The notes under the pieces were generated by a model, which saw nothing but the letters and a program-made list of their open reading frames with translations, had not been told where the DNA came from and did not search any database. The position numbers and the translations under genes are program-made. From NCBI GenBank assembly GCA_949825045.1, contig OX463814.1:34738383-34802382 (forward strand): a stretch of 64,000 nucleotides of DNA, in the 5' to 3' direction. Shown here in pieces: positions 11,899 to 24,100 of the stretch; position 1 is the first letter of the stretch; each line of letters starts with the position of its first letter. This DNA is from Argyresthia goedartella (lineage: Eukaryota; Arthropoda; Insecta; Lepidoptera; Argyresthiidae).

Positions 11899-12120
11899 AT
11901 GCCAAGAGGATGGCGCAATCATCTACTCTTCTACGAGCAGAAGAGAAATAGGAGAAACTTGAGGACAGAAGTCAGAGAATTGTCAAGCGCCCTCGACCTG
12001 CCTGACGAAGAATTTTTACAGAATTATAAAGTCAGCAGGGAAATGGTGGACTACCTGTGCCACGAATTAGAGGTAGACCTCGCGCCAGGCAACGCCGACG
12101 GATTACCCGTGCTTATAAAG
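11899..12120 (+). CDS. HARBI1-like gene, exon 1
   Basis: It encodes 74 residues, including the family N-terminal segment (LDLPDEEFLQNYKVSREMVD), and ends ...GLPVLIK in phase 0 before gtatgt. Confidence 0.87.
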
Positions 12121-15100
12121 GTATGTGTGCAAAAGGTTAAACTCATCAATACAAGCTATTTTTAACACGCTTTTATTAGCTTGGGTTGTATGTATGTATG
12201 TATCTATGTATGTAACGGAATCTTTGAACTTAATTTTCACCAGTTTCCAGAAGTCTGATTAATTTGAAACTTTGCATACGTATCAAGGACCGATGACAAT
12301 GCAATAATTTGATAACAGTTTCCCATTATCCTTATTAGGGAGTGGCGTTTGTGTTGCCGGACCGAACGGACGTGTCCCGTCGAGATCTCCCAAACGCATT
12401 TAAACAAACAATAGTTTTCATCCCCGGCGCGCGCCTTTTGTTCTGCCTCCGGAGGCCCGAAAACGAGCCTGGCTTATAGGCTGGCTTATACCGCGTGTTA
12501 CTGTAAGGGTTACCTGGGGAATGTGTGCGATCCATCTAGGCACCCCATCTGTGCAATACCACGCATTTCAGTGTTTGTGATGATACTAGAGCGGTCAAGT
12601 GTAATGAATGCCCAGAGAACTGCGCGATACTCAATTGTCAATTGTCAATTGTAAGACGGGCTGGTTTCCGCAACTCGACGACGAAAGCGCCTATTTTGCG
12701 TGTGGGTGGGAATGCGACATCATTCGAGCCAACCCAACTCCTCCAGGAACGCCAGTAGGCCCTTTACGTTACCGACTATCCCTGGAAGGTCCCTCGATTG
12801 ACCGAGGTGTTTAGCCCTGTAGTCCGCTACTCCTGTGCACTCCATGAGGACGTGAGCAGCCGTTTCTTCTGCCTCCAAGCAGGCTCTGCAAAGGGGGCTG
12901 TCGGTAACACCTAGGACATATAGATGTTTGTTAAAGAAACCATGGCCAGTAAGTGCTGCAGTTACCAGTCGCATGCGCGGCCTACTAAGTCGAAGCAAGG
13001 TCTTAGCCAGCCTAGCGCTAGGGGACGGCAAGGCCAGCTTAGCCTGCCTGCACTCCTCATGGTTTGTCCAAAGAGTGGCATGATCATTCCTGGTCGACTC
13101 TCTCAGAAATGAGCGTACCATCTTGAAGGGAAGAGGGATGATAGGTTCGGGACCATACGCTGTCAAGCTAGATCCTTTACGCGCCAACTCATCCGCTGCA
13201 TCGTTACCTCTTGATCCGCTGTGTCCTTTTATCCATTGAAGGATTACGCGGTTGTGTTGACATACCTCCATTAGTCGTTTGTGACACTCGTAGATTAGCC
13301 CTGAGTTAATAGTGTTGCTATTTAGGGCTTGTAGGACGGCCATGCTATCCGAAAGGATTCGAATGGAGGAATCTCTTACCTTTCTCGATGCTATGGCATT
13401 AGCGGCCGAGATGATGCCCATGCATTCAGCTTGAAAGACAGTATTATGGGCACCCAGTGGAATGGCTATCTTGATGTTTAGGTCCTCCGAGAAGGTGCCT
13501 GAACCAGTGCCTGCTTCAGTTTTTGAACCATCGGTAAAAATTCTGAGCTCTTTAACGTCGAGCCCCTCAACCCGATGGTCTTCATGTAACTGTATATTGT
13601 ATTTTTTATCAAAAACAAATTGTTTAGGGATTCTGTCACTGCAAGCCATAGAGATGGGAAATTTTTTGTAAACTTCCCCTAGGATGGCGGTGTGTGAGGT
13701 CCTGTTTTTCCTCCAAAGTCCTAAGGTGTTGAGTCTCACCGCAGATGACGCGGCCTCCTGCTTAATATATAGCTGGAGTGGCGGAAGACACAGCATGGCC
13801 TCCATTGCTGCTGTTGGAGTAGTTCTCATACTACCTGTGATAGCCATGCAGGCCAGCCTTTGGAAGCTTTGGAGTTTGCTTACCATTGTGGTTAGTTTGG
13901 TCCTGGTCCACCACACCACAGCTCCGTAGCAGACAAGAGGACGGATCACCGTTACGTACAGCCAAAGAATGATGTTGGGAGAAAGTCCCCACTTTTTCCC
14001 CACCATTCTCCGACACTGCCAGAAAGCAATACTCGCCTTCTTTAGTTTGTTGTCGATGTGGCTACTCCAGTTGAGCTTGCTGTCCAAGGTTATGCCCAGG
14101 TACTTCACCTCAGTTGCTAGCTGGAGTTCCGTTCCAAAGAGCTTAGGTAGGGTATACCTATCAAGAGCCCTATTGTTAGTGAACATGACCATTACCGTTT
14201 TTGTTGGGTTAACCGCCAGGTCATATTCTAAACACCAGCGCTCCACGATGCGAAGAGCTGTTTGTTTAAGGTTGCATACTGTGCTCGCAAATTTACCTGT
14301 GATGAGGATTACCAAATCGTCGGCGTATCCTACGGTGTAGTATCCATTAGCGTTAAGCTTGGTAATCAGGTCGTTAATGACCAGATTCCACAGAAGCGGG
14401 GAGAGCACTCCTCCCTGCGGGCATCCCCGCACTACCTCCGCCGATAGGGACTCTCCAGCTAGACGCACGATACGTTTGTTAAGCATGTTTGTGACCCAGT
14501 TGTTTACAGCTGTTGACACCCCATGCCTCGTTAGAGATGCACTTATACTGCTATACTGCGTCTTGTCAAAGGCACCTTCTATATCAATAAAAGTTCCAAG
14601 ACAGATGCATTTGTTTTGAATCGCCTCTTCAATTGTGGATACAACTGCATGGAGAGCCGATTCAGTAGACTTACCCAAACTATATGCATGCTGATTCTTG
14701 TGTAAGGGTATATGTTTTAACGCTCCATCTCTCAGGTGTCTCTCGCACAAACGTTCGAGAGTTTTAAGCAAGAACGAGGTGAGACTAATCGGCCTGAAAG
14801 ATTTAGCGTTAGTGTAGTCGCTCCTTCCTGGCTTCGGTATGAAAATTACGTTTTCTACTCTCCACCTTTTGGGAACGTATCCGAATCTAAGACATGCTTT
14901 CATGATTCGGACCATTATATTGATGACGGGTTCCCCACCCCACTGTAGAAGTGCTGGGAAGTTTCCATCTGGTCCTGCTGATTTAAAAGGTTTAAAGCTA
15001 TTAATGGCCCATCTTACCTTGTCAGCAGTGATAATATTATTAGTTATGTCTAAGTGGTCGACAGCTTCATGGTGAACCTCTTCCGGCCACACAATCTCTT

Positions 15101-18100
15101 GAATAGTTCTACTTCCGGGAAAGTGAGTTTCCAACAAGAGACTGTGTGTTTCTGTGGTGGAAGAGGTATATGTTCCATCGGGTTTTTTAAGCGACCCTAG
15201 ACTGGAGTTGCCTTGTTGAGCTAGTATTTGCCTTACCCGATTTGCTTGATCAACGGTTTCAATGTCGCTGCAGAATTTCCTCCATGAGTTGCTGCTTTTG
15301 AACCGTAGTCGTTTCTTGTACTTGGATTTGGCATCTTTATAGTTGTCCCAATCCTCATCAGCACTGGTGTTCATCGCCCTGTTTAGCAGTCTTCTGATCT
15401 TAGCACGCATCCTATCTAGATCAGGACCCCACCAAGGCTGCCCCTTGATGTTGGTAGGCGCTGGTGTGCTAAGCGGGCAAGTTGAATGGTAGCAGTCTAT
15501 TGAAGTATTTGTAAAATCTGTTACCTGTTGTTCGATTTGTTCGGGTCCCTCCGGATCTGGTAGAGTCTCAGCCCAAGCAAGTCTTTCACCTAGGATAGCT
15601 CTGTACCTGGTTCTGTCAGTCTTGCGTGGGTTTCTCTTAGGGACAGTTGGGGAGAACGCTGCGTTGATCTCGAAGCGTATCCATCGATGATCAGAGCATG
15701 ACGCCTCGTTGGACACATGCCAGCCCCCAACATCGTCGGATATGTCCGCCGTTGCCAGGGTAATATCAACGATAGTTCTGCTCCGCTTGGTAACAAAAGT
15801 TGGTTCAGAACCTATGTTAAGCACATTGAGGTTTGTAGTAAATAGGTATTCAACAAGTGTCTTACCTCTGCTGTTCATATCTGGCATGCCCCACAGTGGG
15901 TGATGCGCGTTCGAGTCGGCCCCAACGATGAGCTGGAGGCCCGACTTCTCGCAGTGGTCCACCAGCCGGCACAGGTAGTGTGGAGGCGGGTTGTCCTCCG
16001 CAGGCATGTAGGCGGAGGCCACCACGAGCTCGCGGCACCTAGCTGTGTCGGGCAGTTGCAGCCTTATGGCACACAGGTCCCTGGAACAGAACTCTGTTAA
16101 TGGCTGTGCTGGGATGTTGTTAGTAGTTATGATGCACGTTCTAGGGTTATCGTGATCAGTTGTACCGAAAAGCTTACCTCTCAAATTGGCGAGCCCTCGA
16201 ATGCTACCGCGGTTGATCCACGGCTCCTGGATCAGAGCCACGGCAGTGCTGTTTGCCCCCAACCAGCGTCTTAACTGGGCCGTTGCAGTTTGGCTGTGTT
16301 GGAGGTTGGCTTGGAGGATTTTACAATCGCGGGAGAGGGACGCCATTTTTGGTCAACCCCTCCTCCACCTCCAAGACGAGTTCCTCCTCCAGCCGCATGG
16401 ACAGCTCCTCGCCCTCAGAGGGCACCACTGCTGGTTCTGGCTCATCGCCTACACCAAGCAGCATGGCCTCCCAGTGCGCGTGCTCGTCCTGCGGTTGAGC
16501 AGCAGAATTTTCCCCGACTGCATCGGGGCCTGTTTGCTGCCGCTCTGGAGTGGAACTCTGGAGTGGAACTCTGGGGCTTGGCTGTTCTTGAAGAAACCCC
16601 AGTGATGACCAGCTTAGAGCTGGTCTGCGCTACCACCGGTGGTTCCTTCACAAATTTCCCACCGGGTCCCTGAAATTTGAGGTAGACCGAACCACTACCA
16701 AAAAGGAGCTGTCTGCCCCTTCCCAGCAGGGTCGGCACCACATCTTCAGGGACGTCTGTGATGAGAAACAGGCTGGAGGAGCCATCGGTCAACCTGTGCC
16801 CACTTGTTCATAAAGTGGAGGACTACGCCGACGTCGGGCGCAGACTTCCACTTGCCTCGTTCGTTGGGTATGAGCACCCCACATCGAACCCCGCGGACCA
16901 TCTCCGATTGGCGTTTCACCACCAACTGTACGTTGGATGGTGTAGACACACCGGAGACACACTCCCGCAGCCAGTTCAGGGAGTACTCGTCCTCCACGAA
17001 CAGTTTAAGGTGGCCGTCCTCGTAACGAGGCTTGCCACCGAATTTGGGGTTTTCCTTGCTCGGATCCGCCAACGCTTCCCTCAAGATTTTGTCATCAATC
17101 TCGTTGAGGATGAGCGTTGACAGATCCTGTGAAATATGACCAGTAGCGACGTCAGTTACGGCGATGTACTGGTCAGATTTCACCTTCTGAGCATAGGTGA
17201 CCCCAGCTCTGCGCGCTTCCGTGCACTGCTTTTTAGGCTCCACTCGAGGAGAAATACTATCCTCTAGTCGAGCCCTCTTAGCAGCCGCGCGCTCGTTTTT
17301 GCCGGATCTCTTTGCAGATTTCAACTTCTTGTTAGAAGTTGGACCACCAGAGAACGCTACGGTAGGTTTAGCCCCGTTTGAGTCTAGGGTTGCCCCTTTG
17401 ACACCACGGGAGCCGGTCACCTTACCCGCAGCTCCAGCTGTATTAACAGCGGGACCGCCATCGGTCGTCACCGTGGCAGATGGAACCCCATCTACGCCGG
17501 CAGCGGCCGATGTGGCAGCCAAACGCTGTTTTTTCTTCCACCGACGATTCGCCTTACGCCCTGGTCCGGTTTGCACCGTATCTGGACGTTTAGTCGATGG
17601 GCCCTTCCCTTGCAAAGATTGCTTGGGTGGTTTACCCTTTCGACCAACCGTCGTCCAGGCGCTGGCGAAATGCTCGGCGATGTTTGTCGAATGGCTCCGC
17701 GCACCGGGTTGCCCCGTGGCCCTGCCTCTCGACTCACTTTCGGGCTTTTTGCAGCTAACCTCCACAGTGGAATCACTACCGGTTTGCACCGGTAGGTCAC
17801 TGATGGTGGCAGTGCGCCCAGTTGAGGCTTGAGGATCTGCCGAGGCAGATTCTCGCACCTGTTTGGAGACGCTTGCGGTTTTCACCGCTGGAAGCGTTCC
17901 AGATGGGTTTTTTGACCTGACACGATCCATGGCCAAATGTATAGAGATTCGTCTACTCGATTTCCCACCCTCCACGGAGCCCGCATAATTGGGAGCGCCT
18001 ACTCGCTTGGAACAGCTTTCAGTCGCTAGGAGTACCGAGTAGATATAGGAGCATAGGGCTGGTACTTGGCGCGACATCGGGAGCTCGCTTCTGTGGACGA

Positions 18101-21100
18101 TGGGAACCAAGGTGTCAGCGACATGGTCCCACCGCCGTAGTCACCGAAGCTTACCCCGTCAGCATGACCCATCCCTCCGCTATGACTGACGCCTTAGCGG
18201 ACCCTACACCCCTAGCCGTGGCCCTCTGACGGGACACTTGGCCGTTACCCCAACCCGCGGCTACGGGCGAGGCTACCGTTTTGCCTGAAATCCAGGCCAA
18301 AGAGGGCGTGTTGCCTTACGAAGCTAAATCCACAGCAACGCTCGGCTCAACCCCCCAGGACCCCTTCATCCTGGCCAACGGTGGTCAACTGCGCAGACCA
18401 CAAGACGCAGGTGAGTGTAGATAGTCTGCCGGGTACACCCACTTTAACCGACAGAACCGGAGCTACTTTTAGCCATCGGCTAGTAAGAGGTCCGGGGACC
18501 AGTCACTAGCCGCTGTTACCAGGGTGCACCAGGAGGAAGCAGAAGTTATGCAGGCGGACGTATCCTTCTGCATCACTTCAGCACCCCCACACTAGGAGGT
18601 AGTCGCTCAGAACACCCTCTGCGCGATACTCTTAGGCATCCCATCTGTGCAAGCCCTAGAATTTATTCTAGGCCAGGTGCACGTCTGAGCCACGCAGCGA
18701 CAGGCCGGCAGCGAGCGACGCCTACGCAACACACCCTCAACGCTACTGCCTCCACCACCACCGCCGCTAAACACACCAACCTGGTGAGATCATTCCGATT
18801 AGGACATCATTGATAGTGATTACCTACCTCTAACTTTATTTCTCTCAGGACCACCCGCCGCCTGACAATAATAAACCACCACTTACCGCGGCCGCGGTCG
18901 CCCCTATTACTAAGGCATAATCACATTTACAGGTGCGCCATAGGCAGGATATAACAATTCCCTACCTACGCAATATCAAAATCAACTAATAAAACATTAT
19001 TATAGCTACATATACTTATATTGCTTTGCCTGAAAATTAATTCGAGATAATTCTCCTCGAGATTTATTTTCTCCTCATCTTCGAAAGACCATTCAAAACA
19101 GTCATTAACAATAACCATCCACTAAACCCTGAAACTCTGTGAATGAGCCAACCCAAAACATAACAATCCTAGAATTATTTTTATGTAGCTAAACTGCAAA
19201 TATACTAAACCCGACAATAAACAAAAACTAAACAAGTGCATGCCATAAAAAGACCATCTCACCAAACTCCCAGAAACTAGACAAAACAATTGACTGCTAT
19301 TTAGGAACAATTGAAAAAGCTTCGAAGCACAAAAGGCTCACAACGTTCCCTCACACATCTGGCACCAATTCTATGGTGTCAGTCCATCTTGGAAATACCG
19401 GGAAACATTAGAATAAAAATAGATCGTAAAAAGCCAAACAGCGTCTCATCATACCGGCCGTACACCTCTTAGAAACAACCCACACACACACATTCATATT
19501 AGCTAAAATACCACGAGGCTTTCTCCTGTAGTAATATCTCACAATGGAAACTCTACCAATGCCCAGAGATGGAAACTGCCTGTTCCATGCAATTGCAGAC
19601 CAAATCAACCATCTGTTTGGAGCGACATTCAACCATACCCACATCAGAAGCGACCTAGCTAGATACGTGGAAGCTAACAGAAATTATCCACGCATCAAAC
19701 TTGCGATCGACGCACCAAACGCAGAAGCTTTCACTGAGTACTTAAAAAATCTCCACATACAGGGCACGTGGGGGGGTAAAGAAATTATCATAGCAGCCGC
19801 GGAGTTCTACGTAATAAGTGTAGCGATCCATCAACAAAATGACCCATCAATCGTATATAGCCCCCAACAAGAATATAACTCAGTCGGAACTATCAACTTG
19901 ACCTTTTCCGACAGCCACTACGACAGCGCATACATAATAGAGCCCCAAAACGTAATCAACAACCTATCAACAACCAGTCAAATCTACATCGCAGCATCTC
20001 ACTTTTCCCATACCAAAATACAGCGCGACTACCCTCAAGTTCCACCCGCCCCAAAAACAGATAATATGATAGCGGTAAATCTAAACACCTTCCCCCGGCC
20101 TACCCAAAATGCACAACTCAAGATAAGATGACCAATGACTTTGATACTTACCGTACCGACACATACACTTACACGCCACAAACACATGCATCCCCCTCCG
20201 CCGGGTCAGATACAACCGGGTACTTCATCTTTAGGGCCTTGTTCACGGACTGAACCTCGACCCGAGTCACGGACCTAACTAATATGCACTAATGAAGTGA
20301 ATTGAAGTAGGTGATATCAGTGCAATGAGTCTCACTAGCTGAGCAACAACCTGGTGAGATCGCTGCGATTATGATAGCCCTAACTCAGATCAAAAGGCAA
20401 AACAAACTCTATATCTGGCAGGTAACCCCCTTCGTAATGCTAAATACCATTTCATAAACAGATACCACGCTCGCTTCAAATTACTACGCCAACTCCAAAC
20501 TATTCCACAGGCACAGTGCCGTACTAGTAGGTAGGAGATAGGTATACCTAAATACAAAACTAGGCAGGAACCTACCCAATTACAGTAAAACAAAACTTTA
20601 CCATTTCTAACTTTATCCGGTCCGACAAGCCCACAAAAATAAAACAATAATGCAAGCCCGTCTACTACATAACTGTATATTCTGAGAAATAGCGAGAAAC
20701 AGCCAACAATCATAAAAGGATCATTTCACCATCTTCCAGAAAACAGGCAATTAACAAAAGACTTCCACTGATGAACAATAACAACAATAAAATCGGAGAC
20801 TTTTTGTCCTAAGCGGCTCTCTACCGAGAATAAGGGCGCACGAAGATACGCACAACCTTTGACAATCGCAACCCGTACGATCTGTTAATCGTAGACAAAA
20901 GTAGTTCAAATAAATCACGCTATCTCTAAGTTCTTTCTTTCAACAACATCCCAAGAAGATAACCTAATGGAAGCCTTACCAACGCTAAGATGGTATGGTA
21001 ACTGCCTATTCACCGCAATTGCTGACCAAATTAATCACCTATGTCAATTAACATGCAACCACACTCACATTCGTAAGGACCTAGTTAAATATGTAGAAGA

Positions 21101-24100
21101 AAACGGCGATGAACAGAACAAAGCTCGCAATCACTGAGCCTGAAATCCTTAACAACTCAACACTGAAAATCTACGCAATTACGGTACTTGGGCTGGAGAG
21201 GAGATTATAATACCAGCTGCCGAATACTTTCTACTTAACGCAACAATCCACCAGCAAAATACACCATCGCTCACATTCACGCCCAAGAATCCAGCGGATG
21301 CAGTGAAATCTATCAACCTCAACGTCACAGGACACCACTACGACAGCGTTTACTTGCTTGAATCGCCAAATTTACCCACGGATCAAGCAACCGATAACCA
21401 AACTGATAACACCATACTTTCCCCGATACTTAATGCAACACCCATGACCTCCTCAGGGTCAACCATAACATCAACAGAAGACATCCCAGACAACACCGGA
21501 TATACGATGATACGAAACAGCCCCATATTTAAACCACAAGTCACATGCGAGCGTATGCGCACTGCTATTTGGAAGGATAGAGGATGCGCCGAAATAACTA
21601 AAAGACTCAACATTGACGCGGAATTGACTAACAAAAACATACACATAGCCTATATCCAGGAAACAAACATGATACATATGTCAAAACACTATCTTTGGTA
21701 TCTGTATGCTCGCATCGGACAAGACGCTATAAAGAAATACAGGAAAAAGGGAATTATAGGAACAAACCTCCTTCACAATATTGCACACAAATATTTTAAA
21801 AGTTACATCAAAAGCAAATGCAAATGAACTTTCTTCCAGCAAAACAAGGCATTACAGGAATTGCTATCATAAAAGGGTAGGCAGTGCACAATAATTAGTA
21901 TAACTAAAATGCCTAGGAATAAATTAAAATATCTGTAAAATACAGATAGCAAATACGAAATAATTACCGATATATACATAAACCTTACATATAATAAAAT
22001 AAATACAATAACTTTTACGAAAGAGACAGGTAGAGCTCTTTGATATGTTTCTTAAAAGAAAAAAGAGTCGGAATGTCTCTTATAGTGCAAAGAGGTGCGT
22101 TCCAGAGTCGGTCCGCCCGCCCGCAACCTGAAAGAGCGTTTATACGCAGCGCTGCTATGCCGCGGAGTAGCTAAAAGTGAATGATTAAATATCATCGGAG
22201 AACTGCTCATGGCAAACTTAAAAGTAGAAAGACGAAAATTCTTATAAGAGACCCCATAAACAACCAGTGAATTGGACGTAGTTCCAATACGAACCGTAAA
22301 CGAAATCAAATATCTCGGCACATATATTACGGCAGGACATAGGACACAATAAAAAAGAGGTGCCGGCAAGCCATATGCAATTCCAAGGCCCTAATGCATT
22401 TTATAAAGAAATCCAACATGGACTGAAATATAGTGCGCCTGATTTACAAAATGGTCATTGCACTGTTTATAAAATACGGACAAAAAGCGGCAACCCTCAC
22501 TAAAGCAAACAGTTGACAGTCAGTATATGAACGCCTGATCCTCAGAGACATGTTTGAGAACGCCAGAAGCTATCCAAGATACCACAAAATTCATGACTGA
22601 CTACAGGGCAAAACGATAACCAAATGAATCAAAAACCACCGGATGTGTTACTATACATATTCTGCGACGCCCACAACAGCACTTACTACACGCTCCATTC
22701 AAATACGAAGCAAGGAAGAAGAAAGTCGGCCGACTTATATACACCTGGAAAGATTTCCTTAAGCATGACATCAAATATTACGGTGAAGAACACAGTTACT
22801 GGACAGAATCATCACACAACAGGGACGAAGTGAGGATGGCCTAGAGGCAAATATACCGTATCCCAGAAACAGACAGCAAAAGCGAAACTGGGAACTTACC
22901 GGATAACCCAAACGAACACGACTCAGGAAACTCAACTATTAACAATAACTGGAAATAGAAGGAAAACAAGAACTTGAAGAAAACAACAGCTGCTCTCCAA
23001 ATCCCACATCCTCCCCATTCCACATATCCTATATTGGCTTCAGGCTGAAGAGTCGGTCGATTGAATTCACTATCCTTCCCCCCCTCAAAACTTGTGCCCT
23101 CTGGTATGCCGGCCGAAAGACCGGAACAGGTTTAGAACCCTGGCTGGAGAAGCACCATTCATTCATTCATTCATTCATTCAGTTTCCCATTATCCTTATT
23201 AGGACGGCCAGGATTAATAAATTATTTTATAGATCCTCTGTAGTAGAGTAAAAGGGACAGAGCGAGGGCGCGATCTGCGCATGCCTGCACTTTCGGACTT
23301 ATTCTTTCGCTCGGGCACTTGGCACTATGGAGTGTAGAGACTCTGTACACGCCATTTTTGGTATAGTACAACGGAGGCAAAAACGTTTTCAGGATAATTG
23401 CGTTCTCACCTTGTTCATTCTCTATGCATGCGTAGGTATTAATGAGACTAATATACGCAAATTACTGTATTATAATATTCATAAAATATATAATATGATA
23501 ACCGTGACTCACAAAAGGCTTTTTAATCACAACAAAATAATCAGAACATAAGTTTTAATCAATTAATTTTACGGGAAAAAATTTGGTAAGCTCCAATGCT
23601 TTGAAATTACAGCCGGTAAGGAAGGAATTTAATACGATCAAAAAATTTGTAATTATAAAGTCTTATTGATTGGAGTACAAATAACGCATATGAATTCGAA
23701 AAAAACAAGACCGGAACTTTAATTAACTAGACGTGTAGAAAAATCGCTGATTGCGTCTTAATTGTGTCAGTATATTCCACGGACATCTTTCTCCGTGACA
23801 AGAGTATCTATCCCGATTACTTCTGTAACGCGTACGATTTCTGCATAGCTTTGGTCTTACAGTCGATAAGGAAGGAATTAATTATATTTAAAACATATCA
23901 TAAATTCTCACCGACTACAAGATAAATAACAAATTCAGAAAACAATAATTCAGAAAAACAAGGCCGAAAGTTTAATTAACTACTCATATGGAGAAAAGCT
24001 CGATCGAGTATTAATCGTTTTAGAATATTCTGTAGTTACCTCTTCGTTCCGGGAGTGGGTAATTTGCGCGCCTGCTGCCTTCCTTGGATGTGGTAGCCGT

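Larger units (their letters stand above)
12633..18618 (-). mobile_element. LOA/I-group LINE, nearly full length
   Basis: The element is 5986 bp and lies in minus orientation inside the OTU element. It is flanked by a 13-bp target duplication ctgcgcgatactc (12620-12632 and 18619-18631). Its 3' end is a short tail of three caattga units. ORF1 and ORF2 overlap slightly. ORF2 is intact, ORF1 has frame changes. APE endonuclease, RT, RNase H and a C-terminal CCHC knuckle in ORF2 place it in the I superfamily; the choice of LOA over related clades is inference. Confidence 0.9.
12340..23180 (+). mobile_element. OTU-protease LINE-like retroelement with (attc)n tail
   Basis: The element is bounded by the 23-bp target duplication. 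It begins gagtggcgtttgtg at 12340 and ends in about six attc units (23157-23180), so it runs on the plus strand. After removing the nested LINE it is about 4.8 kb. It carries two OTU-protease modules (19544-20131; 20967-21827) and the decayed C-terminal part of a reverse-transcriptase ORF (22270-23000, with EIKYLGTYIT). The word catctgtgcaa occurs at 12550 and 18645, suggesting short repeats in the 5' region. The RT core is missing, so it is not autonomous now. Confidence 0.75.

Noticed and set aside
13969..14619. Several plus-strand frames across the LINE
   Set aside because: They are shadows of the intact minus-strand ORF2 and show no protein motif.
17197..17832. Plus-strand frame of 211 residues
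   Set aside because: It lies opposite LINE ORF1; its Pro/Ala/Leu-rich content mirrors the Ser/Lys/Gly-rich coding strand.
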